NCBI GenBank assembly: GCA_036936605.1
Contig: JAUPFV010000001.1
Span: 116,258,771 to 116,322,770 of the forward strand
Length of the DNA stretch: 64,000 nucleotides
Source: Limnanthes douglasii subsp. nivea
Taxonomy: Eukaryota; Streptophyta; Magnoliopsida; Brassicales; Limnanthaceae
Reading direction: 5' to 3'
Under the pieces are notes generated by a model that had not been told where the DNA came from, did not search any database, and saw only the letters and a program-made list of their open reading frames with translations. The position numbers and the translations under genes are program-made. Numbering within the stretch: the first letter of the stretch is position 1; each line of letters starts with the position of its first letter. Positions 37,168-48,730 of the stretch are shown in pieces.

Positions 37168-40100
37168 CAATCAATGGGGTTGACTTCTGATGAGAAAGGA
37201 GGAGATGATCTGAGGGAAACCCCGATACCTATAGTAGTAGGAGAAAATGTAGAGGTAATGAGAAAATTTTGCGAATATGGATATTATTGTCACCTACTTT
37301 ATGTTACCAATTGTTAAAGTATTTGTCTGAAAATTTAGATGTGTTTTCTCAGAAATCTGAGGATATGGTAGGGGTCCCCTCCAAGGTAATATGTCACAAC
37401 TTAGCTTTAAATCTAAAAATCAAGCCCATCGTTCAAAAGAGTAAGGTTTCTCTGTAGAAAAATCTGAGGTAATTATGGTTGAAGTGGATCGTTTATATAA
37501 GGTCAGACATATATATGAGGCACAATACCCATTACGGACTGCAAATCCAGTGCTTGTAAAAAAGATGAACAAAAAATATAGAATGTCTATTGACTTTATT
37601 GATTTAAATAGAGCATGTCCAAAAGATCTATTTCATGTGCCAAGAATTGATCAGCTTGTTGATTCAACATCAGGGAATACAATTCTTTCTTTCATGGATG
37701 CATTTGCAGGTTATAATCATACACAGATGAATCTGCAGGATCAAGAAAGTACTACTTTCATTACTGACCAGGGATTGCATTGTTACATGGTCATGTCTTT
37801 TGGTCTTAAGAATGTTGGGGTAGCGTATCGACGATTAGTAAATAAGGAATTTTTTTCTCAAATTGGAAGGAATATAGAGGTCTATATTGACGATATGTTA
37901 GTCAAGAGCCAATTAGATGACGAATATTTACGAGATTTATATTCTTTGAATCTTAGAGCTATTCAATTGAAATTAAATCCAGAAAAGTGCAGTTTCGGTG
38001 TTAGGTGAGGAAAGTTCTTAGGATACATCATAAGTGAAAAGTGAATAGAAGTCGATCCTAACCAGCTAAAAGCTTTGATAACAATGACCTCACTTTGGAC
38101 AATTAAAAAGGTACATATTTTGATAGGGAGGTTGGCTACCTTAAATAGATTCATCTCTCAATTTTCAAATAAATGTGCTATTTTTTTCCAAGTTTTGCGG
38201 CGGCCAAAGGAATTTAATTGGACACTAGAATGTGAGGTGGAATTCTCGAAGATTAAAGAGAATTTATCATCACCGCAAATGTGCTATCAGTGTTGTATTG
38301 ATAAGGGAAGAAGGTGGATTTTCTCAGCCAGTTTATTGTGTGAGCAAAAGTTTACTAACATCCAAAAATAGATACTTAAGGCTTGAGAATTTTGCTTTGG
38401 CCTTAGTGGTAGCTGCTGAAAAAATGTGCCCCTATTTTCAAGCTCACACAATTATTGTCCGCACTTCTTTTATATTAAAAAATCTGTTACAACGACTAGA
38501 TATCTCTGGCTCAAGATTTAGTGGAGTTTTTGCTTGAGTTTCCTTCGAGCCATTCCGATGAGGAGAGTGATATGGCCTTGCTACCAACGGATTCAATATG
38601 GGTGTTCGAACTGACGGGGGCTCCAGTATATTGGGATCAAGTGCGGGAGTACAATTGGTTGCTTCTTCTGGAGAAGCTATGTATCAATCTATTCGGTTCA
38701 TATTTAATGTATTAAATAATGAAGCAAAATATGAAGTAGAATATGAAACTGTTCTGGCTGGTTTGAAACTTTCAAGCATCCGTTGGGAAAATAAAGTTTG
38801 TTTAGAAACATATTCACAGTTGGTAGCAAATCACATGTTTGGGGTATCTGAGGCTAAAAAGGATAAACTTGGGTTTTATATCGTCGTGAGCTTCGAGGGT
38901 TAACTCTTTTGTTTGACGAAATTGTTGTTGAATATATTAATAGAGGAGAAAATATAATTGCAGTTTTTTTGGCGACTATTGCATATATAGAGGAGTATCC
39001 CTGGATATTGTTACAAGAAACTCCGTATATATTGACAAAGTCAGAACAATGCAAAGATTTTGAGGAAGTGTTTGTCACTACAGAAAAAAATCGAGGCATT
39101 TGGAAATTTGATATAACAGATTTTTTATTTCAAGAAACTTTAACTCTTGGCATAAAATTGGCTTCGAATTGAGATTTAGAGCCCCTGGTTATGCAATATT
39201 AGATGAAGTATTATATAAGAAGTCTTTGAGTAGGAATTTGTTACGATGCTTTGGTAAGAATGAGTCCCATGAGGTTTTATCCGAAGTACATGATGCAGAG
39301 GGCTCCGCTTATTTGGGTTAAAGGCTTTGACAAGAAGGGTTTTATTGACAGGGTATTATTGGCCTTTAATAACAAAAATCTAGTACGAAGGTGTGATACG
39401 TGTTAAATATTTACAAATTCTATTCATAAACCGTTAGTACCACTAATCTCACTTTCCGAAGCATTACCCTTTAATAGATGAGGAATAGATTTAGTAGGAC
39501 CATTTCCCATGGCTTCAAGATGACGAAAAATGATTATAGTGGCTAGTAGATTATTTTTCAAAGTGGGCTGATGTTGAACTATTGTCATGGACGAGAGTTA
39601 AAGACGTTATCAAATTCATTGTGTCTAATATGTTTTGTCGATCTGGTGTTCCTCGGAAGATTATTACGGACAATGGACCTCAGTATAATAATAGAGAAAT
39701 GGTTTTTTTTTTTGTAATTGGAGGGGAATTATACAGTGTTTTTCAACACCTTTTCATCCGTAATAAAATGGTCAGGTGGAAGTTACTAACATATCTATTT
39801 TAGAAGGATTAAAGAAGAACTTGAAAAGTGTTGTTGGGAAATGGCCTAATTATTTACAAGAGGTATTATGGGCTTATATCACGACACCTAGAGAGAAAAC
39901 TCAAGAGACTCATTTTCCTTAATATAAGGAATGGATGTTGTGAGTCCTTCATAATCAAATCTACCATCTTATAGAGTACTCAATTACTCCAAGGATATTA
40001 ATGAGGATACGCGAAGAAAAATGTTAGCTTTAATTTAAGAATCCGGGGTTAAGGCACATTTGAATTCAACACATTATCAAACTTTGAAAAGGAGTCGCTA

Positions 40101-40326
40101 CAATTCGAAGGTGAGACAAAGAGATTGCAAGGTAGGGGACACAGTTTTGAGAAAGATGTTCTTGCATACAAAGGATAAGAGGCTGAGAAAAATGGCTCCA
40201 AGCTGTGAATGACCTTACTCAATGGTAGAGAGAATTAAACTAGGTACATATCTCCCCCGAGATAAAGAAGGGAGACTTTTGCACCATCATTGGCATATTG
40301 AGCATTTAAAATTGTATTGGGAATGA
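37168..40326 (+). pseudogene. E2 pol remnant: RT, RNase H, integrase
   Basis: After the protease stop the frame continues with DDLRETP, then RT at 37475-38008 with DFIDLNRACPKD, FMDAFAGYN and YIDDMLVKS. RNase H pieces are at 38232-38537 and 38598-38903 (RTDGGSS), and integrase pieces at 39582-39803 (VPRKIITDNGPQYNN). The last frame ends LKLYWE at a TGA (40324-40326). Multiple frameshifts disable it. Confidence 0.85.
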
Positions 40327-40374
40327 TTTTTGGTACGTTTATGATATTATTGTTTTCATTCTTATTTTGTACAG

Positions 40375-40425
40375 TGGCATACTCTTTCCTCTCCTGATGG
40401 ATTGGGAATGTTTAATGAGGTGCCA
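40375..40425 (+). other. Conserved post-pol motif of E2
   Basis: ACTCTTTCC, a short loop, GGGAA, then TTTAATGAGGTG. TTTCC and GGGAA can pair. Same place and order as in E1, E3 and E4. Confidence 0.6.
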
Positions 40426-40547
40426 CATATATATTTGCAATGATGAATAAAATTTCTTTTGTTTGGCCATTTTAAATAGTGATAAAATTATTTTGGAAAT
40501 TACACTATGACTTATCATCTTTCGGGTAATTTGCAAAGATAAAATTT

Positions 40548-40900
40548 GAGGTGCTAACGTTCATTAGAAGCATCATTTGAGGCGATGATTTGTGTGATGA
40601 TATACTTCAAGGTTCTCATATTCATTAAAAGTAATTTAATGTTCTAACGTTCATTAAAAGCATTGTTCGAAGTGATAATTTGTGTAATGATATACTTCGA
40701 CGTGCTTATATTCATTAAAATCATCGTTCAAGGTGATAATTTGTGTGATTATATAATTCGATATGCTAACGTTCACTAAAAGCATTGTTTGAAGCAATAA
40801 TTTGTGTGATGATATAATTCAAAGTGCTAATGACCATTTAAAGCATTTTTTGAAGTATCAATTTATGTGACGATATAATTCGAAGTGCTAACTGAAGAGT
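40548..40900 (+). repeat. 60-bp tandem repeat array in E2 3' region, about six copies
   Basis: The unit begins GTGCTAACGTTCATTAAAAG and continues with GTGATAATTTGTGTGATGAT before the next copy. Copies vary by substitutions. It lies between pol and the 3' end, where plant Tat/Ogre elements are known to carry variable tandem repeats. Confidence 0.88.
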
Positions 40901-40926
40901 TTTAAGAAGGCTCTGGGGTGAATTTG

Positions 40927-41298
40927 TGATACGGGGATCTCTTAGTGTCAAATTGGACTTAAGTACTTTGTTTAGGAGTCTTTTTAGAGAGATAAAGTGA
41001 GAATTAGATTAAGTAGAGAGAGAAAGTAATATTATATCCGTCTCGGGATCTACAAAGCGTGTGTGGTCCTTTTATAGTACAATTACGGGTCCCACACGCT
41101 TTAATTCCCGTTTATTACATTTTTGGTCCCTATGTATTTTCATCTTCTCATAATGGCTACTTCTTTAGTGGTCTATACAATTTTTCCCTCATATAATTTC
41201 TTCTTTACAATTCTCTCATAACAAACTTCTTCTTTGCAATTCTCTCCTAACCAACTTCTTTTTTACAATTCTAGCATGTCTTTTATTCTCCCTCATCA
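40927..41298 (-). repeat. 3' LTR of E3
   Basis: Read on the - strand it starts TGATGAGGGAG right after the purine tract GGGGGGCTAC (41299-41308) and ends CCCCGTATCA. It is about 372 bp and holds a TATA box (ACTATAAAAGG, near 41075). The left end is inferred from the CA terminus only, as the partner LTR is absent. Confidence 0.65.
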
Positions 41299-41884
41299 GT
41301 AGCCCCCCAGTCCTAGTAAAAATAGTTTTACTCGGACTGTAAAGAATTATTCATTGTTCGTTTCAATCCTCCTCAAAAATTTTCTCCCTCAAACATCTTC
41401 TCCTCGGATAATTCCTCTTCAAATGCAAAATTTCTCCTCGAAAATTCTTTTGAATCAATATTTCAAATGCTACATGTCTCTTCGAACAGATATCTCCCTA
41501 ACAAGTTTATCCTTTGAATACAAACTACTTTTTACATCGCACTAACCAGTAGCCCCCCAATACATGTAATGTCTTAGCGAGACTTGACTGAGGCCTTGGT
41601 AATATCGTGCATTGGGATTCATTGTATCAGCATACCACGACCACCAATACTAGGCTAATACATTGCAAGGATTGGATCAAGAAGATATGACGTCAGCAGT
41701 CGTACTTCCTTGCCAGCGCATCGGTTTAGAGATCGTTTCGCATTCCTCAGGCTGGATCCTACCTCTACAGCTTCTCCCCCCTTTTTTCTATCAACAAATG
41801 TGTACCTATGTTTCCCATAATGCCCCTAGGAAAACAAGAGAGAATGTCCCCAGGCCTGACTGACCCTAAAAGCCCATTGTCTTC
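41299..41884. other. E3 segment between LTR and antisense gene, with duplicated tract and hairpin
   Basis: CAGTAGCCCCCC occurs at about 41297-41308 and again at about 41548-41560. Directly beside the first copy is an inverted repeat (AGTCCTAGTAAAA, 4-base loop, TTTTACTCGGACT, 41309-41338). No coding potential. Confidence 0.6.
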
Positions 41885-41891
41885 TATAAAT
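41885..41891 (+). promoter_or_regulatory. TATA box of E3 antisense gene
   Basis: TATAAAT on the + strand, 59 bases before the inferred start of the antisense gene and pointing towards it. E4 has a TATA box in the matching place (62358-62364). Confidence 0.5.
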
Positions 41892-41949
41892 ACTGATCTC
41901 CTTCAATAACAACTCAAACTTTTCACCCAAAAATTCTAGAGAGAGAAAG

Positions 41950-44852
41950 CTGGCGTCTAGACCTCGTCGGATTCCAGAGTGGCTCCTTATTAGAAAAAGG
42001 TTCGAAAAGAGAGTTGATGCTGGTGAATACACTGAGCCTCAACCCCACCTGTTGTTACTACATTTTATGGTTCGTGCGCCCCCCCCCCCCCTCCCCAAAA
42101 ATTCGATTGCCATCATTCCCCTCGAAATATCACAACAACACCAAATTTCCGGTCACCTCACCCTTGGTCTAATGGGGAAGGAAAAACACCATAAGCATTC
42201 ATCTGGGAAAATGAAAAGACACCATAAAGATAAAAATCATTCGCAGGAGCGCAAACGTGCCAAGGAAATGCCACCAACTACCCCCGAACCTCCTCAAAAT
42301 TTGGTGGTGGACAATTCTCTTCCGAAGATCGGTAATCCTGTGTCAAGTCTTCCAGCCACTCCGTCAATAACAGCAACGGGAATCCCCCGATTTTCTCTAG
42401 GAAAGACTATCATTACCGAAGACGAGATTCGAGAGTTGCGTAACAAAGCCTTAGCTTTCAAAGAGAAGGCCATTGCCTCGGAAAATCCTGAGCCATCGAC
42501 TCAAGCGATTCAGGTTGCGGATCAGAGAAAAGTCATCGAAATTCCAGCAGAGTCATCTGGCCAAAGGCCCGTCGCCTCGGACAATCCTGAGCCATCGACT
42601 CAAGCGATTCAGGTTGCTGATCAGAGCAAAATCATCGAAATTCCTGCAGAGTCATCTAGCCAAAGGCCCATCGCTCCTCCATCAATATCTGAAGAGCAAG
42701 CGAGGCGAATTGCCCCTAAGTCCAAATGAGGCATAACGCTTCCCTTGGAACTTGATGCCATTGTGGGCAACAATATTCGAGGGATCGAGAACAAACATAT
42801 GGTTGCTCTTCGCAACATATCATACAAGTACTTTTTTCCTTCGGAAGAAATGTTGCTAAGGACCCGGTGGTGCATACCTTCATACATCGACATTAGGTTC
42901 CCCTCGGAGGGCGAGACCCCATTGTCAGTAAGGGATAACGAACTTGTTGTGTATACTGAAATCATGAATTGGGGACTAAGATTTCCTTTAGACCCATTTT
43001 TCATTGAGTATTTTGCTAAGATTGACTTTTGCCCCTCTCAAGCCAGTCCCAATATGTGGTTCACATTGATGGCATGCATCATGGCTTCGAGAATCTCAGG
43101 CCAAGAATTTTCATTAGAGCAGCTCATCGGACTATCTAGTCTAGCCAGAAACCCCTTCTTCCCATTTTATTCATTGACCTTTAACCGAAGACAGAAAGTG
43201 TTGAAGGACTTGCTAGAGGCTGACAAAAAGTGGAGACAACAATTCATCTAATTCTCGGGCCATTGGGAGACAGGCTCAGAGTCAACCCCTTCGAATCCTC
43301 ACAAACTATCCTTCCCGTGGACCAACAAATATAAGTCATCGAACTATTTTACTGATAGCAACTGCTCAAATGATGTTCTAATTTGATATCTTTGCAGCTA
43401 TGACTGATGTCTCAAAACCATACGCAGACCACGTAGAGAGTGCCACTACCATCTTCACCAAACTGAGCGAATGGGCCAAATAAAATTGGGAAAATAGATT
43501 CCGCCTATGCTTTAGGGATAACAATTTGGCTCTGAGCAGACTCTGGAGGTTGAACCCCCTTGACCGGTTGTTCTTAAAAGAACTAATGACCCCTTATTCT
43601 CAAGACGAGGTGCTAGAGCGAGTGAATAAGAAGGACATAGTAATTTACATTCCGAAGCGTTCTCGCGCTAAGAGTCATTTGGGTGAACCCAATGAGGAAG
43701 TTGCCACCAAAGACCATCAGCCAAAAATTGGATTAGCCACCAACCAAGAGCCATCTTCCTCATCCATCATTGTGACACCCAGCCCCAACTCTCCTCCCAA
43801 GAAGCCTGTCCATCCTCAGAAGAAGAAAGACGCTAAGGAAAAAGATAGAAAGGACAAAGCTGTCCTAGATCCCATCCAGGAATTATCCGATGACGGAAAA
43901 ATACAAGACGATGCCCCAGAACTTGCCCAAGAAAATGAGCTCCAAAGGGCATCAAGTGAGCCTGAAAAACAAGTTGGAGATAATTCTCTGAAACAAGACT
44001 CAAATCAGATGCCCAGCTCTCCTCTTACCCATGCCTCAAATCCAGCCCCCACCGTAAATCCCCCTGCCTTGGCACCACTGCCCATTCCTCGAAGCAAACC
44101 TCCTCAACATGTAGACCTTAAATATTCTAGTGGTAGAGTCATCAGAATTTGATCCCGCAGCCCTAGGCTCTCCCACCAGCTCCTTCGAAGTTCCTCTTCA
44201 TGATGAATTTTCATTAAGTCTCCGAAGCCTGCTGCACATATCTGTCAACATGGGAAAGAAAATGCAGCATTTGAAGGATCGAAAAAATCACTATAAGTTT
44301 AAGGCATCCCTGATTGCTTCGCACTTTGAAGAGGCAAAGAAACAGTATGCTATTGTGGAGAGTCAAGCAGATGCACTCTTCGAAAAGTTGTCTGCCTCGG
44401 GAAATTATGTCATAATGCTCGAACGGTGCTGCCAGGAAGAAAGAGACCTCTATCAAAAGAAGACGAGGGCTCAAGAAAAACTCCTGGTAGAGCTGCAAAA
44501 AGCTCATGAACTAGCCTGCCGAGGATTTAAGGACTGTTGCGATGACTATGAAAAAGTGATGAAGGACCGGGAAAATTTGGTGAAAAGAATTGAAGACTTT
44601 CCTAGGCAAGTTGAGGAGGAGAAGGAAAAAGCGGTGAATGGTTATGTGGCTAAGTGTGCAAACAACCTTTATGCCCGGGATGCTATAATTCGGGCAGGGC
44701 TGATCACCCAGATTCATGCAGAACACCCTGAATATGATCTGGGGAGTTTTTGGAAGCTTCTCGCCCCCGACCTTCATCCTCCAAGCATTGTGGTGAGTGA
44801 CAGTGAAGAATCAGACACAGAAGAGAGCACCTCTTCGAAAAATGCTCATTAA
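41950..44852 (+). pseudogene. E3 antisense extra gene (aORF), spliced, decayed
   Basis: Opposite to E3 pol and collinear with the antisense genes of E1 and E4. The frame opens at 41950, where the expected ATG reads CTG (CTG GCG TCT). The N-terminal part is disordered and includes a 33-residue tandem duplication (42475-42672). The domain at 42745-43251 has ELVVYTEIMNWGLRFPLDPFF and MWFTLMACIMAS, like PF04195-type proteins. The intron is 43331-43397 in the same codon position as in E1 and E4, but the donor is ATAAGT instead of GTAAGT. Exon 2 starts 43398 (YADHVESATTIF, NWENRF), then a Lys-rich region and a coiled-coil end (44130-44852) with an acidic tail (SDSEESDTEEST). Stops at 42727, 43249 and 43481 and a frameshift near 44140 inactivate it. 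Confidence 0.8.
42475..42672 (+). repeat. In-frame 99-bp tandem duplication in E3 antisense gene
   Basis: The unit starting GCCTCGG (42475) repeats at 42574, encoding 33 residues twice (ENPEPSTQAIQVADQ / DNPEPSTQAIQVADQ). Confidence 0.92.
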
Positions 44853-45119
44853 GAAAAGATGGTAGGGTATTGTGGCAATTTTTGTGTATAAGTCCTTGTA
44901 AGGTAGTTTTTGTAAGCCATCCTATGTTCTTCGAGGAGCGTTGTATAACTTGTAGCTCCTCGAATTTTGTGTATGCCATTTTGTTGGAATGATAACTTTA
45001 TGAGTTGTGACTCTCCATATTTCTCTTAGGAAAAAATGAGTATGCCAACTTGCGTTGAATGGTTGTTGATATATCGATTTGCATCCCAATATTCTGTATA
45101 TGCTGCACTAAGGCTAGCT

Positions 45120-45320
45120 AATAAGAATTCGAGGCACCAAAAGGTTTCCATAAAGAGTAGTTCGAAGCACAAAATAGCACTTCTCACATAATAGTCTAAG
45201 GAAACACTGCCTCATAGAGAATAGTTCGAGGAGAGAAATATTGCCTCATAATGAATAGTTCGAGGAAGAAAATATTTCCTCATAATGAATAGTTCGAGGC
45301 ACAAAATGTGCTTTCCAAAA
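45120..45320. repeat. About 35-bp tandem repeat in E3 spacer
   Basis: Four to five copies built on CCTCATAATGAATAGTTCGAGG, shown best at 45225-45305. It lies between the ends of pol and the antisense gene, the same compartment as the 60-bp array of E2, but with an unrelated sequence. Confidence 0.75.
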
Positions 45321-45327
45321 GAATATA

Positions 45328-45382
45328 GGGACACCTTATTAAATCCTTCCTGTGCCTAACATGGTAGGAAAGAGTATGCCCT
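45328..45382 (-). other. Conserved post-pol motif of E3
   Basis: On the - strand: ACTCTTTCCTACC, loop, AGGAAGGATTTAAT, AAGGTGTCC. TTCCT and AGGAA are complementary. Confidence 0.6.
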
Positions 45383-45442
45383 CACTGTTTTTCATAAACT
45401 TGGAAAAATAAAAAAGACACATAATACATGATAACTTGCTCC

Positions 45443-48400
45443 TCATTCGAGGTACAATTTTAAGTGTTCGATGTTCCATAGAAGCCTCAGATATCGCCCT
45501 TCCTTCTCTTTTAACCTGTATGTGCCATGTTTTACCTTCTCCGTTACTTCATAGGGGCCCTCCCAATTTGGTCCCAATTTTCCAAGACTCTTGTCTTTAG
45601 TCTGTAGAAAGACTTTGCGTAATACTTTGTCCTCCACCTTAAAATCTCTGTGCTTGACTTTAGAAGCATATCGACTCCTCATTAGGGTTTGATAATGCAA
45701 AGACTTCAACTGTGCGTGTTGTCTTTTTTCTTCAACCAAATCTAATTCCAGGGCTCTGCTTTGATTGTTCAAATCTTTTGTATAAGTTGCCACACGATAT
45801 GATGGGAAATAATCTCTGAAGGGAAAATTTCATCCATACCGTATACTAATGCAAACGGAGATGCATCCGTGGCAGTTTGAGGTGTTGTCCTATAAGCCCA
45901 CAATACTTCTTGTAAATAATCAGGCCATCTTCGTGCCTTTCCTTCCAAATTATTTTTCGACCCATCCAGAATTGTTCAATTGGTCACTTCCACCTGTCCA
46001 TTAGCTTGGGGGGTGAAATGGGGCAGAAAAACATTGTCGTATGCCCCTGGAAAGACAGAAGCTTTTAAACTCCTTGTTGTCGAACTGTGGTCCATTATCC
46101 ATTGTGATCTGCAGTCGTACTCCAAAGCGACAGAAAATATTCAAAACGACGAATTTGATAACATCTTTGGCCTTCGTCCCTGCTAAGGGTTCCGCTTCCA
46201 CCCACTTAGAGAAATAATCCACCACTACGATTATAGTCTGTCTGCCTCCATACGCCATTGGTAGAGGCCCAACCTAATCAATGCCCCACCTGTCAAATGG
46301 GACCGCCTCTGAAATACTCTCCAATAACACCCCAAGCTTGTGGATTACGTTTGCATAGCGCTGACACGTATCACATCGTTTTACCAAGTCTTTCGCATCC
46401 GAAAAAATAGTCGGCCAATAATAACCAGCCAGAAACACTCATCGAATTAACGCCTTATACCCACAATGGGCTGAACCTTCCCCATTGTGTAATTCGGATA
46501 AGACAAATTGCGACTCATCCTTGTTCGGACACCTTAGTAATGGTCGGCTCAAAGATTTCTTATACAGAACGCCTCCCAACATGATATACCCGTGAGACTT
46601 GAACCTGATCTTCCTAGCCTCGTACTTTCCAGCGGGTAAAGTACCTTTTTCCAAGAAGTCAATAATTTCTGACCTCCAATCATTTGTGATCACATTGCTG
46701 ACTTCTTTAATGTTCATTGAATGCTCCGCATCGATCATGACCGAAGGATACTACTTAATCAAGAACCATGGGTATCCCTCCGTTTGTGAGGCTGTGGCCA
46801 AAGAATCTGGGACGACATTTGCCTCTCTTCGAACATGTTCATATTTAACCCCATCGAACTCAGAAACCAAATCTTTTAATGCTTGCATATATTGTATCAG
46901 CTTATCTTTTCTGGCCTCAGATTTCCCGAAAGCTTGGTTTATCACCAATTGTGAGTCACTAATGAGTTTAATCTTTTTGGCCCCACATATCCGAGCTAAA
47001 CGCAAACCTGCCAATGCGGCCTCACACTCCGCCTCATTATTAGTTGCCTTGAAACCAAATCTTATAGCTTGATACATAGTTATCCATTCTGGAGAAATTA
47101 ATTGGACACCCGCACCATTTCCAGAGTTATTCGACCCTCCATCCGTGCGAACCAACCATTTCGTGTCATCAAAATGGTCAATGATCTTCATGTCCTCTCT
47201 GTCTGAGTGAAATTCAACCAAAAAGTCAGCCAAAACCTGGGCTTTTATCGCCGTCTGAGGCTCAAATGCTATGTCAAAATCTCCCAATTCGACTGACCAT
47301 TTAGTCATTCTTTCAGAGATATCGGGCCTTTGCAACCAACCTTTTAGGGGGAATGTCGTTTGAACAACTATAGGATGTGCCTGGAAGTAAGGTGTCATCT
47401 TTTGGGCAGCTGTTACCAAAGCCAAAGCTACCTTCTCCAACTTGAGATATCGTTTCTCTGCATCCAACAAACTCTTACTGACATAGTAGATAGGTTTCAA
47501 AAGAGTGTCCTCTTGTCAGAGTAAAACAGCACTGACCGCACAATCTGAAACCACTACATAGAAAATTAATCTTTTCCCCACCAATGGTTTAGACAGGACA
47601 TCAGGGGATGTCAAATATTCCCGAATTTGGCGAAAAGCTGTTGAACACTCATCAGTCCAATTAAATTGTTTCGCGTTTCATAATACCTTAAAGAAAGGTG
47701 CATATTTGTCCAAGGACCGAGAAATGAATCTATTCAGTGCTGCCGATCTCCCTGTCAAGATCTGGACTTCCTTGATATTCCGAGGTGGAGTCATGGTGAT
47801 TAAAGCTTTTATCTGTTCTGGGTCAGCCTCGATGCCTTTTTCACTTATCATATATCCAAGGAACTTGCCCGATCGTACCCCCAAAACACACTTTTTCGGG
47901 TTCAGTTTCAAATTGACCTTACTCAAATTATTAAAAGTCTCATCCAAGTCAGCAAAATGATCTTCGTCCCACAAACTCTTGACAAGCATATCATCGATCT
48001 ATGCTTCGACATTCCGACCAATTTTTCCCTCAAAGGCTTTGTTGACCAAGTGCTGATAAGTTGCCCCTGCATTTTTTAGGCCAAATGGAATAACCTTGTA
48101 ACAATATAATCCTCTCCCAGTAATAAATGACGTGCTCTTTTCATCTTGTGCATCCAATCGGATTTGATTATACCCTGAATACGCGTCCATGAAAGACAAC
48201 AATCGATTGCCCGAGGTGGAATCCACTAACTGATCAATGCGGGGCACCGAAAGTGGATCCTTAGGACGAGCTCTGTTTAGGTCCGTGAAGTCCACGCACA
48301 TTCTCCACTTGCCATTCTTTTTCCTGACTAAGACTGGATTCGAGGCCCATACGGGATAATGTGACTCGTGAATGTGTCATATGCTTAATAGCCTTTCTAC

Positions 48401-48730
48401 TTCCAACAGAATAGCTGCAGCCTTCTCCTGAGAAACTGGTCTCCTTTTCTGGACAATGGGTCGAACATCAAGTCATACCGCAAGTTTATGACATATTATC
48501 TCTGATGGTACTCCCGTAACATCCTGTGCACATCAAGCAAACATATCAAGTTTGTTAGACAAAAATGCAATTAATCTTTCTCTGAACTCAAAAGAAAGTT
48601 TTACTCCGATCTTCAGAGATTTGCCATCTCCAAATTTATGTTCCTCGAAATCCTCTTCTGGGACCAGAAATCCGGGGGTCTCCCTCGGATCATCACATGG
48701 AATGATTTCTGAAGAAGGCCCCTTTAATTG
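45443..48730 (-). pseudogene. E3 pol remnant: RT, RNase H, integrase
   Basis: Follows the protease stop with DDPRETPGFL. RT is at 47678-48301 (CVDFTDLNRARPKDP, FMDAYSGYNQIR, MLVKS; the YIDD core is damaged). RNase H is at 46751-47500 (YYVSKSLLDAEKRYLKLEK, VRTDGGSNNSGN). Integrase is at 46439-46738 and 46001-46258 (VVDYFSKWVEAEPLAG, MDNGPQFDN). The C-terminal domain is at 45443-45793, ending LKLYLE. Stops lie between segments, for example TGG to TGA in the RT N-terminus. Confidence 0.87.

Larger units (their letters stand above)
34572..40926 (+). mobile_element. E2: Ty3/gypsy element of the E1/E3/E4 family, 3' end missing
   Basis: It has a 5' LTR ending at 34895, primer-binding site, gag, protease remnant, RT, RNase H and integrase, the post-pol motif and a 60-bp tandem repeat array. 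The right side stops where the LTR of E3 begins at about 40927, and no E2 3' LTR or antisense gene was found. Protein blocks match E4 (gag HIEQFKNYMMNFEDDNRLVC, RT YIDDMLVKS). Many stops and frameshifts show it is older or more decayed than E4. Confidence 0.85.

Noticed and set aside
40919..40926. First bases of an E2 3' LTR after GGCTCTGGGG
   Set aside because: Only eight bases remain before the E3 LTR and they do not match the start assigned to the E2 5' LTR; cannot be supported.
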